From Streptococcus mitis (GTDB lineage Bacteria; Bacillota; Bacilli; Lactobacillales; Streptococcaceae): a DNA stretch of 40,352 nt. A program made the translations under genes and the position numbers. Shown here piece by piece: positions 18,187-27,194 of this stretch. The DNA lies in contig NZ_JUQO01000061.1 in NCBI RefSeq assembly GCF_001074635.1, forward strand, positions 1-40,352. The letters are read 5' to 3'. Numbering within the stretch: position 1 is the stretch's first letter; each line of letters starts with the position of its first letter. The notes beneath the pieces are model-generated. The model was not told the DNA's origin and did no database searches. It worked only from the letters and a program-made list of their open reading frames with translations.

Positions 18187-18420
18187 CTATATTCCACATA
18201 AATGAAAACCTGCTCCTATATAACCAAGGTCACGATAACCACGCGGACAGTACCCACTTACTGGAAAAGGACCTGAATTTTTTAATATAGAAGGGTAAGA
18301 ACCAAATGGACTTTCATTATAGGCATACCCTCTATAAATATCAGATACATCCCCACCCTCTATATGATCAAGCATTTCAGTATCCATAATTTCAAATTGT
18401 TCCATCATTTTTGTATCCAT
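18187..18420 (-). CDS. Double-glycine-leader bacteriocin-like peptide, 77 aa (unrecognised core)
   Basis: The first 23 residues (MDTKMMEQFEIMDTEMLDHI then EGG) are a typical blp double-glycine leader cut by BlpA's C39 peptidase. The predicted 54-residue core starts DVSDIYRGYAYNESPFGSY. It is Gly/Tyr/Pro/Ser-rich with two cysteines (in SGYCPRGY and HLCGI), 16 residues apart. It lacks the long GxxxG-rich helix of common pneumocins, and I do not recognise it. It has a Blp operator and -10 upstream and is followed by blpY, blpZ and pncP, which may include its immunity gene. Confidence 0.8.
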   Translation of the reverse strand: MDTKMMEQFEIMDTEMLDHIEGGDVSDIYRGYAYNESPFGSYPSILKNSGPFPVSGYCPRGYRDLGYIGAGFHLCGI

Positions 18421-18475
18421 GACAAATACTCCTTTTTATTTTTAATTTTTGTCCTGTTGCAACTTTGACAAGTTT

Positions 18476-18538
18476 AGTATATCACTGTTTATTAATTTTT
18501 TTCATTCAAATCATAAATTGTAATCAAAACATCTTGAG
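18476..18538 (-). promoter_or_regulatory. BlpR-type promoter of the 77-aa peptide / blpYZ-pncP operon
   Basis: Half-sites begin AAGAT (complement of 18531-18535) and TATGAT in the same register 21 bp on (18510-18514). The -10 TATACT is the complement of 18476-18481, with 28 bases between the second half-site and the -10. There is no -35, as expected for an activator-dependent promoter. Confidence 0.8.
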
Positions 18539-18550
18539 GCGTTAAAATAA

Positions 18551-18580
18551 TCGAAAAAGAAAGTATTTCGGAAATACTTG
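18551..18580 (-). terminator. Terminator-like hairpin downstream of the thioredoxin gene
   Basis: AAGTATTTC pairs with GAAATACTT around one base, followed by TCTTTTTCG on the minus strand. It lies about 150 bases after the stop of the thioredoxin-fold gene. The 18581-18730 gap between holds no frame I can support. Confidence 0.6.
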
Positions 18581-18730
18581 ACCTTTTACCATTCGGTCCA
18601 TTTCATATACAATTATAATCTTTTATATATAAAATAAATACACCTATCTTCTCACTCTTGTCTATAGGAAAATGTTAGCTATATGTTATTACAAACAAAT
18701 AATATCATTGCACCTGTTTACCATCTATTT

Positions 18731-19780
<1,050 letters not shown>

Positions 19781-19797
19781 TTACATTTGTTATCTTT

Positions 19798-19860
19798 ATC
19801 TTACCTTATTTAAAATTATAAATTCATCTAAATCTTAAATGGTCATCGAAACATCTTGAA
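19798..19860 (-). promoter_or_regulatory. BlpR-type promoter of the thioredoxin-fold gene
   Basis: Two AAGAT half-sites (complements of 19853-19857 and 19832-19836), 21 bp apart, then the -10 TAAGAT (complement of 19798-19803) in the same register as in the other blp promoters. Confidence 0.8.
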
Positions 19861-19875
19861 TTGCAAAAACTTTAT

Positions 19876-19916
19876 TATAAAGGGGTAAGTATTTCGAAAA
19901 CACTTACCCCTTTATA
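19876..19916 (-). terminator. Terminator of the 53-aa/134-aa membrane protein pair
   Basis: AAAGGGGTAAGT pairs with ACTTACCCCTTT around an 11-base loop, then TATAATAAAG on the minus strand. It follows the 134-aa stop closely. Confidence 0.85.
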
Positions 19917-19928
19917 CTTCATTAAGCT

Positions 19929-20333
19929 CTACTTTTTATAATACTTCAAGCCCCAAATGAGCAGAAGCATAATAAGCAAGCAGAGAATAGCACCAATATA
20001 AGCAATTAATTGCTGATAGAATTCTCCTGCTGTGATTCCTCTATACAAACAAATAATAGACATAAAGCCTGTCAAGCCGATAAACATAAGTTGATTGGTT
20101 CTAGGACTAACCAAATCATCATCTTCAAACTCTCTTGTCCTCATCTCCCTAGCGAGATAAACAGTAACCAAAATAGAAATCAAGTTAATAACCACTAGAA
20201 GAAATTGGAAAACCAAGGAAAAATTTAAAAACTGACGAGATAGAAATAGATAAGTAGAGACAAGCAAGGGCAACTGACCTAGGAACAATCTCATAAGGAA
20301 GATATTCCGTTTTTTAGCAATAAAAGTTTTCAT
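19929..20333 (-). CDS. Four-helix membrane protein, candidate bacteriocin immunity protein
   Basis: A 134-residue protein with four hydrophobic segments, arranged as two pairs (LFLGQLPLLVSTYLFLS, VFQFLLVVINLISILVTVYL; then QLMFIGLTGFMSIICLY, YIGAILCLLIMLLLIWGL). The pairs are split by an acidic loop (TREFEDDDLVSP). The start codon overlaps the TGA of the 53-aa gene (ATGA). It lies in the blp bacteriocin/immunity region under a BlpR-type promoter, without a bacteriocin in its own transcript. Immunity is the most likely role, but no family was recognised. Confidence 0.75.
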   Translation of the reverse strand: MKTFIAKKRNIFLMRLFLGQLPLLVSTYLFLSRQFLNFSLVFQFLLVVINLISILVTVYLAREMRTREFEDDDLVSPRTNQLMFIGLTGFMSIICLYRGITAGEFYQQLIAYIGAILCLLIMLLLIWGLKYYKK

Positions 20334-20491
20334 TTCTTTTCTTTCTTTTTAATTAAAGCAAAATAGATCTTAACTGCAATCAAATAGGCTATGGTATAAA
20401 ATAGGTTATACCAAATACTCTCTCTAAGCGGATAAAGAAAAATAGACATGATCAGATACAAGGTTAAAATGATAAATATTTTTCTCTTCAT
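20330..20491 (-). CDS. Small basic membrane protein, 53 aa (immunity region)
   Basis: A 53-residue frame (MKRKIFIILTLYLIMSIFLY onward) with two membrane helices (FIILTLYLIMSIFLYPL and NLFYTIAYLIAVKIYFAL) and a KKKEKK tail. AGGAGG lies six bases before the ATG. The stop overlaps the next ATG as ATGA, so translation of the pair is coupled. It is the first gene after a BlpR-type promoter. A role in immunity with its partner is likely but unproven. Confidence 0.75.
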   Translation of the reverse strand: MKRKIFIILTLYLIMSIFLYPLRESIWYNLFYTIAYLIAVKIYFALIKKKEKK

Positions 20492-20548
20492 AAGATTTCC
20501 TCCTAAATGTATTCTTTATCTTAGTTTAGCTACAACCTTTACACTGCT

Positions 20549-20611
20549 AGTATAGCACTCATTTTGATTTTGAATCACTCAAATCATAAAAGGTCACCAA
20601 AACATCTTGAA
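20549..20611 (-). promoter_or_regulatory. BlpR-type promoter of the 53-aa/134-aa pair
   Basis: Half-sites at complements of 20604-20608 (AAGAT) and 20583-20587 (ATGAT), 21 bp apart, then -10 TATACT (complement of 20549-20554) in the common register. Confidence 0.8.
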
Positions 20612-20802
20612 CAATAACAAGTTTTTCATCTATACAAAAATAGTTATACTCAACAACAATCAAACTAAAGAACTAAACACATATAGTTTAAAATACTTTT
20701 TGATATTTCAAACAATACTGACAAAGTTAATAATAAATCTGTGGTAGTATTTCTTACCTCTACCGCTTTCCAATTTTATAAGTGTATTAATTAAATAATG
20801 TA

Positions 20803-20850
20803 TTAGAAAAAACGAACAAGACTGTGTTAATAACCTATCTTATTCGTTTA
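20803..20850 (-). terminator. Terminator after the 67-aa bacteriocin gene
   Basis: AACGAATAAGA pairs with TCTTGTTCGTT (one G-T pair) around a 16-base loop, followed by TTTTTT on the minus strand. The rest of 20612-21064 is AT-rich and shows no gene I can support. Confidence 0.8.
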
Positions 20851-21064
20851 ATTTATCAGACTTGTTCAGGAATTATTTGAAGCAAGATTAGCTGATTAGA
20901 CAGTTAATTTTTAACGTTCCAACTAGCCATTAGTTTTTAGTTTTCACCTATTTAAATCAGCTAAAATAATCCTTAACAGAACCTGTATATTATAGTTCTG
21001 TAGATTCAACAAGATGCCGAACAAGTCGATTATTCAATTTTTTATAGAAGTTTACAATCACCTT

Positions 21065-21268
21065 TTAACATGGAACTGGAGGTGCAGGATTCCATGAACT
21101 TTTTGGAATGCATACTGGAGGAACATATGGACCAGGTTTTATCATCCCTCCGATACTCTTCAAAATCCCCCAGCCAATACATCCAACATCTCCAATAAAA
21201 CAGTCATCTCCACCACTAATTGTCTCTAATTCTACTTCATTCAAAGCAATATAATCGTTTTTTTTCAT
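21065..21268 (-). CDS. Double-glycine-leader bacteriocin-like peptide, 67 aa, four cysteines
   Basis: The leader MKKNDYIALNEVELETISGG is of a different type from the other two peptides (20 residues, ending SGG). The predicted 47-residue core begins DDCFIGDVGCIGWGILKSIG and ends with a Pro-rich tail (PAPPVPC). Cysteines fall at core positions 3, 10, 33 and 47, enough for two disulfides. The Gly/Ile-rich first half fits a membrane-active class II peptide, and the Pro/Cys-rich tail is unusual. It lies 294 bases after the 68-aa peptide gene on the same strand. I found no separate Blp box, so it may be read from that promoter. Not recognised. Confidence 0.8.
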   Translation of the reverse strand: MKKNDYIALNEVELETISGGDDCFIGDVGCIGWGILKSIGGMIKPGPYVPPVCIPKSSWNPAPPVPC

Positions 21269-21562
21269 CGTTATAATTCATTCCTTTCGTTTCACTCAAG
21301 GCACAACACAGAATGAAAAAGTGTTGTGCTCTTTATTTTGTTTTATAATAATAGTGAGAAAGCCTATCACTACTACAAATCACGGGGAGGTGAATAAGTG
21401 AGTGGTATAGCCACTACCTCGCATTTTTATAGGTGTCATTCTTTCCATCAAGCACAACTAACTGTGACTAGGAGCACGTAAACTTATATTGAATAAGCGA
21501 CTCGTTTGCAAAGAACAGCTTCTATCCGTGCATAGGTCATTTACAATACAACACTATTATAT
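21269..21562. other. Non-coding spacer with hairpins between two bacteriocin genes
   Basis: There is no supportable frame. A perfect 9-bp hairpin GCACAACAC/GTGTTGTGC (21301-21329) sits just before the 67-aa gene. A second, stem GAGGT..AGTGG/CCACTACCTC (21387-21420), is followed on the plus strand by GCATTTTTAT. A further AGCACAAC at 21451-21458 repeats the 21301 arm, so on the minus strand GTTGTGCT could pair with either arm partner. The hairpins look like terminators only on the plus strand. Their role is unknown. Confidence 0.5.
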
Positions 21563-21769
21563 CTATACATGAACACAGAACCACTGATGAGGATTTTTCC
21601 GGCATTGATTCGTAAAATCATCAATTGCTGCATCAACAACTCTACCTGCAACATAGCTGCCTACCCCTGTCCAAAACACAACATCGTCAACCCCAAATAT
21701 TCCTCCCTCTATTCTATCAAGCATCTCAGTATCCATAATTGCAAATTGTGACATTGTTTTTGTATTCAT
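21563..21769 (-). CDS. Double-glycine-leader bacteriocin-like peptide, 68 aa
   Basis: The leader (MNTKTMSQFAIMDTEMLDRI then EGG, 23 residues) is near-identical in style to that of the 77-aa peptide. The predicted 45-residue core starts IFGVDDVVFWTGVGSYVAGR. It has a Gly/Val/Ala-rich helix with GVGSYVAG, a polar middle (DAAIDDFTNQ) and two cysteines near the C-terminus (CRKNPHQWFC). The GxxxG-like content fits pneumocin-type class II peptides. It is the first bacteriocin gene next to blpA, read divergently, and has a BlpR-type promoter. I do not recognise this core. Confidence 0.8.
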   Translation of the reverse strand: MNTKTMSQFAIMDTEMLDRIEGGIFGVDDVVFWTGVGSYVAGRVVDAAIDDFTNQCRKNPHQWFCVHV

Positions 21770-21827
21770 GATGAATACCTCCTTTTTTTATTTTTAATTT
21801 TTGTCCTGTTGCAACTTTGACAAGTTT

Positions 21828-21890
21828 AGTATATCATTGTTTTTTAAAATTTTTCATCCAAATCTTGAATTGTCATCGAAACGTCTTAAA
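21828..21890 (-). promoter_or_regulatory. BlpR-type promoter of the 68-aa bacteriocin gene
   Basis: Half-sites at complements of 21883-21887 (AAGAC) and 21862-21866 (AAGAT), 21 bp apart, then -10 TATACT (complement of 21828-21833). The leader that follows is near-identical to that of the 77-aa peptide gene. Confidence 0.8.
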
Positions 21891-21954
21891 TTAGCTTTTT
21901 TATTTAAAACCACCTCTAAAATTTTTTTAAAAGATAATTTCTAATCACTTTTTT

Positions 21955-22021
21955 ACCATTCAGGAAGTTTCAATGACTATTCAAGATTTCATAAAATATG
22001 AACTTATTTTTATGGCATAAT
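21955..22021 (+). promoter_or_regulatory. BlpR-type promoter of blpABC
   Basis: Half-sites AGGAA (21962-21966) and AAGAT (21983-21987) are 21 bp apart within ACCATTCAGGAAGTTT and CTATTCAAGATTTCAT. The -10 CATAAT is at 22016-22021. It is divergent from the 68-aa peptide promoter. Confidence 0.8.
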
Positions 22022-22058
22022 ATACCTATCTACTATATGAAAATGAAAGGAATTGCCA

Positions 22059-24212
22059 ATGATTTCTTATAAACGTACATTTGTTCCTCAAATAGATGCT
22101 AGAGACTGCGGTGTTGCTGCCTTAGCCTCGATTGCTAAATTCTATGGTTCAGATTTTTCTCTAGCTCACTTGAGAGAACTTGCAAAGACCAATAAAGAAG
22201 GGACGACTGCTCTTGGCATTGTAAAAGCCGCTGATGAAATGGGCTTTGAAACAAGACCTGTTCAAGCAGATAAAACTCTCTTTGACATGAGTGATGTCCC
22301 CTATCCATTTATCGTTCACGTTAACAAAGAAGGAAAACTCCAACATTACTATGTTGTCTATCAAACAAAGAAAGACTATCTGATTATTGGTGATCCTGAT
22401 CCTTCTGTAAAAATCACCAAAATGTCAAAAGAACGCTTTTTCTCTGAATGGACTGGAGTAGCTATTTTTCTAGCTCCCAAACCCAGCTATCAACCCCATA
22501 AAGATAAAAAGAATGGTCTACTAAGCTTCCTTCCTCTGATTTTCAAACAAAAATCTCTCATTACTTACATTGTTCTCTCAAGCTTATTGGTCACTATTAT
22601 CAATATAGGTGGTTCTTATTATCTCCAAGGAATCTTGGATGAATACATCCCAAATCAGATGAAATCAACTTTAGGAATCATCTCAGTTGGTCTAGTTATC
22701 ACTTATATCCTCCAACAAGTCATGGGCTTCTCCAGAGATTATCTCCTAACTGTTCTGAGCCAGAGATTAAGTATTGATGTGATTTTATCCTATATTCGCC
22801 ATATTTTTGAACTTCCTATGTCTTTCTTTGCGACACGTCGGACAGGAGAAATCATTTCACGGTTCACAGATGCTAACTCTATTATAGATGCCTTGGCTTC
22901 TACTATTCTCTCTCTTTTTCTGGATGTTTCCATTCTGATTCTTGTAGGGGGCGTCTTACTGGCACAAAACCCTAATCTCTTCCTTCTTTCTCTTATTTCC
23001 ATTCCTATATACATGGTCATCATCTTTTCTTTTATGAAGCCTTTCGAAAAAATGAACCATGATGTCATGCAAAGTAATTCTATGGTTAGCTCTGCTATTA
23101 TCGAAGATATCAACGGGATTGAAACTATAAAGTCGCTTACGAGTGAAGAAAATCGCTATCAAAATATAGACAGCGAATTTGTAGATTATCTGGAAAAATC
23201 CTTTAAGCTCAGTAAATATTCTATTTTACAAACGAGTTTAAAGCAGGGAACAAAATTAGTTCTAAATATCCTTATCCTATGGTTTGGCGCTCAATTAGTC
23301 ATGTCGAGTAAAATTTCTATCGGTCAGCTGATTACCTTTAATACACTTCTTTCTTACTTTACAACTCCTATGGAAAATATTATCAACCTCCAAACCAAAC
23401 TCCAATCTGCGAAGGTCGCTAATAACCGTTTAAACGAAGTCTATCTAGTCGAATCTGAGTTCCAAGCCCCAGAAAACCCTGTTCATTCACATTTTTTGAT
23501 GGGCGATATTGAATTTGATAACCTTTCTTATAAGTATGGTTTTGGACGAGATACTTTAACAGATATTAATCTCACGATTAAACAAGGAGATAAGGTTAGC
23601 CTAGTTGGAGTTAGTGGTTCTGGTAAAACAACTTTAGCCAAAATGATTGTCAATTTCTTTGAACCCTACAAAGGACATATTTCCATCAATCATCAGGATA
23701 TTAAAAACATTGATAAAAAAGTCTTGCGCCGTCATATTAATTACCTACCCCAACAAGCCTATATCTTTAATGGATCTATTTTGGAAAACTTAACCTTGGG
23801 CGGTAATAATATAATTAGCCAAGAAGATATTTTAAAAGCTTGTGAATTAGCTGAAATCCGTCAAGACATTGAAAGAATGCCTATGGGCTATCAAACTCAG
23901 CTCTCTGATGGAGCTGGTCTATCAGGAGGACAGAAGCAACGAATCGCCCTCGCTCGTGCTCTTTTAACTAAAGCTTCTGTTTTAATACTAGATGAAGCTA
24001 CTAGCGGTCTTGATGTCTTGACTGAGAAAAAAGTTATAGATAATCTTATGTCCCTAACTGATAAAACCATTCTCTTTGTAGCCCATCGTCTCAGTATAGC
24101 CGAACGAACCAACCGTGTCATTGTTCTTGACCAGGGGAAAATCATTGAAGTTGGTAGTCACCAAGAGTTAATGCAGGAGCAAGGCTTCTACCATCATCTA
24201 TTCAATAAATAA
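22059..24212 (+). CDS. blpA: BlpA: C39 peptidase / ABC exporter of bacteriocins and pheromone
   Basis: BlpA cuts double-glycine leaders and exports the peptides across the membrane. It is 717 residues from the ATG at 22059, with AAAGGA seven bases before; an in-frame TTG two codons earlier is a poor start. The C39 peptidase triad is visible as C17 (QIDARDCGVAAL), H96 and D112. A six-helix ABC membrane domain spans about 165-440. The ATPase has Walker A GVSGSGKTTLA, signature LSGGQKQRIALARALL and Walker B VLILDEAT. The frame is uninterrupted, unlike the many pneumococcal strains with disrupted blpA (from memory), so the secretion system looks active. Confidence 0.96.
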   Translation: MISYKRTFVPQIDARDCGVAALASIAKFYGSDFSLAHLRELAKTNKEGTTALGIVKAADEMGFETRPVQADKTLFDMSDVPYPFIVHVNKEGKLQHYYVVYQTKKDYLIIGDPDPSVKITKMSKERFFSEWTGVAIFLAPKPSYQPHKDKKNGLLSFLPLIFKQKSLITYIVLSSLLVTIINIGGSYYLQGILDEYIPNQMKSTLGIISVGLVITYILQQVMGFSRDYLLTVLSQRLSIDVILSYIRHIFELPMSFFATRRTGEIISRFTDANSIIDALASTILSLFLDVSILILVGGVLLAQNPNLFLLSLISIPIYMVIIFSFMKPFEKMNHDVMQSNSMVSSAIIEDINGIETIKSLTSEENRYQNIDSEFVDYLEKSFKLSKYSILQTSLKQGTKLVLNILILWFGAQLVMSSKISIGQLITFNTLLSYFTTPMENIINLQTKLQSAKVANNRLNEVYLVESEFQAPENPVHSHFLMGDIEFDNLSYKYGFGRDTLTDINLTIKQGDKVSLVGVSGSGKTTLAKMIVNFFEPYKGHISINHQDIKNIDKKVLRRHINYLPQQAYIFNGSILENLTLGGNNIISQEDILKACELAEIRQDIERMPMGYQTQLSDGAGLSGGQKQRIALARALLTKASVLILDEATSGLDVLTEKKVIDNLMSLTDKTILFVAHRLSIAERTNRVIVLDQGKIIEVGSHQELMQEQGFYHHLFNK

Positions 24213-24222
24213 GGAGAATGTC

Positions 24223-25584
24223 ATGAATCCTAATCTTTTTAGAAGCGTCGAGTTTTATCAGAGACGTTACCATAACTATGCGACAGTGTTAATTATACCT
24301 CTTTCATTACTGTTTACTTTCATCTTGATTTTCTCCCTTGTTGCCACAAAAGAAATTACTGTTACTTCCCAAGGAGAAATCACCCCTACAAGTGTCATTG
24401 CATCTATTCAGTCAACCAGTGATAATCCTATCCTTGCTAATCATTTAGTGGCAAATCAAGTAGTTGAAAAAGGTGACTTACTCATCAAATACTCTGAAAC
24501 AATGGAAGAAAGTCAGAAAACTGCCTTAGAAACTCAATTACAAAGACTTGAGAAGCAAAAAGAAGGACTTGGAATTTTGAAACAAAGCTTAGAGAAAGCG
24601 ACTGATCTTTTTTCTGGTGAGGATGAGTTTGGCTACCATAATACCTTTATGAATTTTACTAAACAATCCCATGATATTGAACTGGGTATTACAAAGACTA
24701 ACACTGAGGTTTCAAATCAAGCTAATCTTGCCAATAGCAGTTCATCAGCCATCGAACAAGAAATTACAAAAGTTCAACAACAGATTGGAGAATATCAAGA
24801 GCTGAGAGATGCTATCATAAATAACAGAGCACGCTTACCAACTGGCAATCCACACCAGTCAATTTTGAATCGTTATCTTGTAGCCTCACAAGGACAAACA
24901 CAAGGAACTGCAGAAGAGCCATTTTTATCTCAAATTAATCAAAGTATTGCAGGTCTTGAATCATCTATCGCAAGCCTCAAAATTCAGCAAGCTGGTATCG
25001 GAAGTGTAGCAACTTATGATAATAGTTTAGCAACCAAAATTGAAGTACTCCGCACTCAGTTTTTACAGACAGCTTCTCAGCAACAACTGACCGTGGAGAA
25101 TCAATTAACAGAATTAAAAGTACAACTAGATCAAGCGACACAGCGCTTGGAAAATAATACTTTAACCTCTCCAAGTAAAGGAATCGTTCATCTGAACAGC
25201 GAATTTGAAGGTAAAAATAGAATTCCAACTGGTACAGAAATTGCTCAAATATTCCCTGTCATCACAGATACAAGAGAAGTACTAATCACTTACTACGTAT
25301 CTTCTGACTATCTACCTCTACTAGATAAAGGACAAACTGTAAGATTAAAACTGGAGAAGATTGGAAATCACGGCATTACCATCATCGGTCAACTCCAGAC
25401 AATTGATCAAACTCCTACCAGAACAGAGCAAGGTAATCTCTTTAAATTAACCGCTCTTGCAAAACTATCTAATGAGGATAGTAAACTCATCCAATATGGC
25501 TTACAAGGTCGCGTCACTAGTGTAACTGCAAAGAAAACATATTTTGATTATTTCAAAGATAAAATCTTAACCCATTCTGATTAA
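24223..25584 (+). CDS. blpB: BlpB: bacteriocin ABC-exporter accessory protein
   Basis: BlpB is the HlyD/ComB-like accessory protein working with BlpA. It has 453 residues: a cytoplasmic N-terminus (MNPNLFRSVEFYQRRYHNY), one membrane helix (VLIIPLSLLFTFILIFSLVA, about residues 22-41) and a lipoyl-like half (VTSQGEITPTSVIASIQ). A long coiled coil (about 90-310, with LETQLQRLEKQKEGL and TELKVQLDQATQRLEN) and a C-terminal beta region follow. RBS AAGGAG precedes the ATG by about six bases. It is ten bases after blpA and intact. Confidence 0.93.
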   Translation: MNPNLFRSVEFYQRRYHNYATVLIIPLSLLFTFILIFSLVATKEITVTSQGEITPTSVIASIQSTSDNPILANHLVANQVVEKGDLLIKYSETMEESQKTALETQLQRLEKQKEGLGILKQSLEKATDLFSGEDEFGYHNTFMNFTKQSHDIELGITKTNTEVSNQANLANSSSSAIEQEITKVQQQIGEYQELRDAIINNRARLPTGNPHQSILNRYLVASQGQTQGTAEEPFLSQINQSIAGLESSIASLKIQQAGIGSVATYDNSLATKIEVLRTQFLQTASQQQLTVENQLTELKVQLDQATQRLENNTLTSPSKGIVHLNSEFEGKNRIPTGTEIAQIFPVITDTREVLITYYVSSDYLPLLDKGQTVRLKLEKIGNHGITIIGQLQTIDQTPTRTEQGNLFKLTALAKLSNEDSKLIQYGLQGRVTSVTAKKTYFDYFKDKILTHSD

Positions 25585-25640
25585 TTTTCAGATAACACTC
25601 TATAACTATTTATTATCTTATAAAACAGGAGAATCATAAC

Positions 25641-25796
25641 ATGGATAAGAAACAAAACCTAACTTCATTTCAAGAACTAACAACTACCGAACTCAATCAA
25701 ATTACAGGTGGAGGATGGTGGGAAGATATCTTATACGACCTTAATATAATTAAGCGTAACAATACGAAAGGACTTCATCATCCAATACAACTATAA
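25641..25796 (+). CDS. blpC: BlpC peptide pheromone precursor
   Basis: A 51-codon frame. The leader MDKKQNLTSFQELTTTELNQ plus ITGG (24 residues) is the conserved BlpC leader. The predicted pheromone is 27 residues: GWWEDILYDLNIIKRNNTKG then LHHPIQL. AGGAG precedes the ATG. From memory, the long LHHPIQL-ending form resembles the 6A-like BlpC pherotype, whereas R6-type ends YAHYIT. The double Trp and the Asp/Arg differ from the 6A peptide as I recall it. BlpAB exports it and BlpH senses it. It follows blpB by 56 bases and shares its transcript. Confidence 0.93.
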   Translation: MDKKQNLTSFQELTTTELNQITGGGWWEDILYDLNIIKRNNTKGLHHPIQL

Positions 25797-25838
25797 AAAA
25801 TAAGACCGAGTAACAAGAACTCTCGGTCTTATTTTTTT
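25797..25838. terminator. Bidirectional terminator between blpC and blpH
   Basis: AATAAGACCGAG (25799-25810) pairs with CTCGGTCTTATT (25822-25833), followed by T's on the plus side and preceded by A's, so it ends both convergent transcripts. Confidence 0.92.
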
Positions 25839-25840
25839 CA

Positions 25841-27181
25841 TCATTCTGTAGGTATCATAGTAAGCACCTGACGAAAAACTTGATCTTGACAGGTGGTATT
25901 GAGACTGGTATTGGGATGACTTTCCACAATTTTCATGACGGTATAGAGCCCAACACCTCGGTCCTCTCCTTTAGAACTAACTCCAAAAGAGAAGATTTCA
26001 GAAACATCTATACCCTCTTCTCTGATGGAATTTTCGATGATAAAGGTCTCCTGTGCTCCATTTTTTAAAAAGGCGATTGAAACATGAGGTTGACTGGCCT
26101 CTGCACTGGCTTCAATAGCATTGTCACAAAGGATAGACACAATGGTTAGAAAATCAAGTAGTCTCATCCCCTCGACCTGAATCTCCTCAGGAACTTCGAC
26201 ATTAAAGACAATGTTCTGATCTCTAGCTTTTAAAAATTTCCCTGCTAGGAGACTTTTGAGGGCACGGTCCCGAACATTCACCAATCGACCAAGGTCATAT
26301 TTATTGTCCTGCAATTTCTGACTGGAATCCTTTAAGACGGAGCCATAGACCTCTTTTATCTGCTCCATATCCTCCTCTTCAATGCCCAGACGTAAGCTGG
26401 TCAAGAGGTTGGTGTAGTCATGGCGAAAGCTCCGTACTTCCTTGTAAAGTTCCTCTATATGTCGACTATAGCGTTCCATATCTCTGTAGCGCAAGGTCTG
26501 CTCTTGGTCCAGTCTCTCACGGAGTTTGTCCTTCAAATAGGTATCCAATTTCTTGATAACCCCCATAAAAAAGAGGAGGTAAAACACTAGGATGAGATAG
26601 CGAACAGTCTTTGATTGAATACCTTGCTCATATTCAAAGTAAGACAGAGTTTGTATCACCAAATAGTAAGCCCCCATTATCCAGTTAATTTTAGTCAGGG
26701 ACTTTTGAAAACCTGTATCAAGAATCTCCCTTCTCAAGCTAGTGAAATCATAGTCCAACCATTTCAAAAAGGCTAGAGAAATGAAGAAATTGAAAATTAT
26801 TATACACAACCAAATCAAAGAGTAATCATCATGTACTTGCCCTTGTCCCAAAAATGGAAGCACAAAATAAGAAAGACCTCTATAAAAGAGATTCACCAAT
26901 ATCATTGGAAAGAGACCATAAAAGAAAAGGAGTTTTTTAGGAAACCCTCTTAACAATAAGAAAGACAAGCCTATGCCGTACAAGGGGTTCGTGAAATAAG
27001 ATAGGTAAGTATTTCCTACTATATAGCTAATCATTACAAAAACAACGGCCAACAGTATCCTAAAAAGAAAGGCCTTAAAAATCCTCTCAAAAGTGAGACC
27101 AATTCCATCTACCTTAAAGAAAATGACAATTTCTAGCCCATTAGTAATAAGTGTATATAATAATATCCAAGCAATATTCAT
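25841..27181 (-). CDS. blpH: BlpH: pheromone-sensing histidine kinase
   Basis: BlpH senses external BlpC and phosphorylates BlpR. The 446-residue protein has six to seven membrane helices in residues 1-210, a coiled linker, and a kinase core. The phospho-acceptor is H254 (SFRHDYTNLLTSL), the N box is in ILCDNAIEAS and the G box in GVGLYTVMKI. This layout is the HPK10 family of peptide-pheromone sensors (AgrC/ComD type). The N-terminal receptor half sets pherotype specificity. It follows blpR by 13 bases in the blpSRH operon. Confidence 0.94.
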   Translation of the reverse strand: MNIAWILLYTLITNGLEIVIFFKVDGIGLTFERIFKAFLFRILLAVVFVMISYIVGNTYLSYFTNPLYGIGLSFLLLRGFPKKLLFFYGLFPMILVNLFYRGLSYFVLPFLGQGQVHDDYSLIWLCIIIFNFFISLAFLKWLDYDFTSLRREILDTGFQKSLTKINWIMGAYYLVIQTLSYFEYEQGIQSKTVRYLILVFYLLFFMGVIKKLDTYLKDKLRERLDQEQTLRYRDMERYSRHIEELYKEVRSFRHDYTNLLTSLRLGIEEEDMEQIKEVYGSVLKDSSQKLQDNKYDLGRLVNVRDRALKSLLAGKFLKARDQNIVFNVEVPEEIQVEGMRLLDFLTIVSILCDNAIEASAEASQPHVSIAFLKNGAQETFIIENSIREEGIDVSEIFSFGVSSKGEDRGVGLYTVMKIVESHPNTSLNTTCQDQVFRQVLTMIPTE

Positions 27182-27194
27182 AAATTCTCCTAGC

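Noticed and set aside
18581-18730. Remnant of another bacteriocin gene
   Set aside because: AT-rich with scattered stops in all frames; no leader-like MDTEML or GG pattern.
21269-21562. Type I toxin-antitoxin locus of the Fst/par kind
   Set aside because: The hairpins recalled such loci, but there is no short hydrophobic toxin frame on either strand.
22053-22058. TTG two codons upstream as the blpA start
   Set aside because: The AAAGGA site at 22046-22051 is seven bases from the ATG at 22059, but abuts the TTG too closely.
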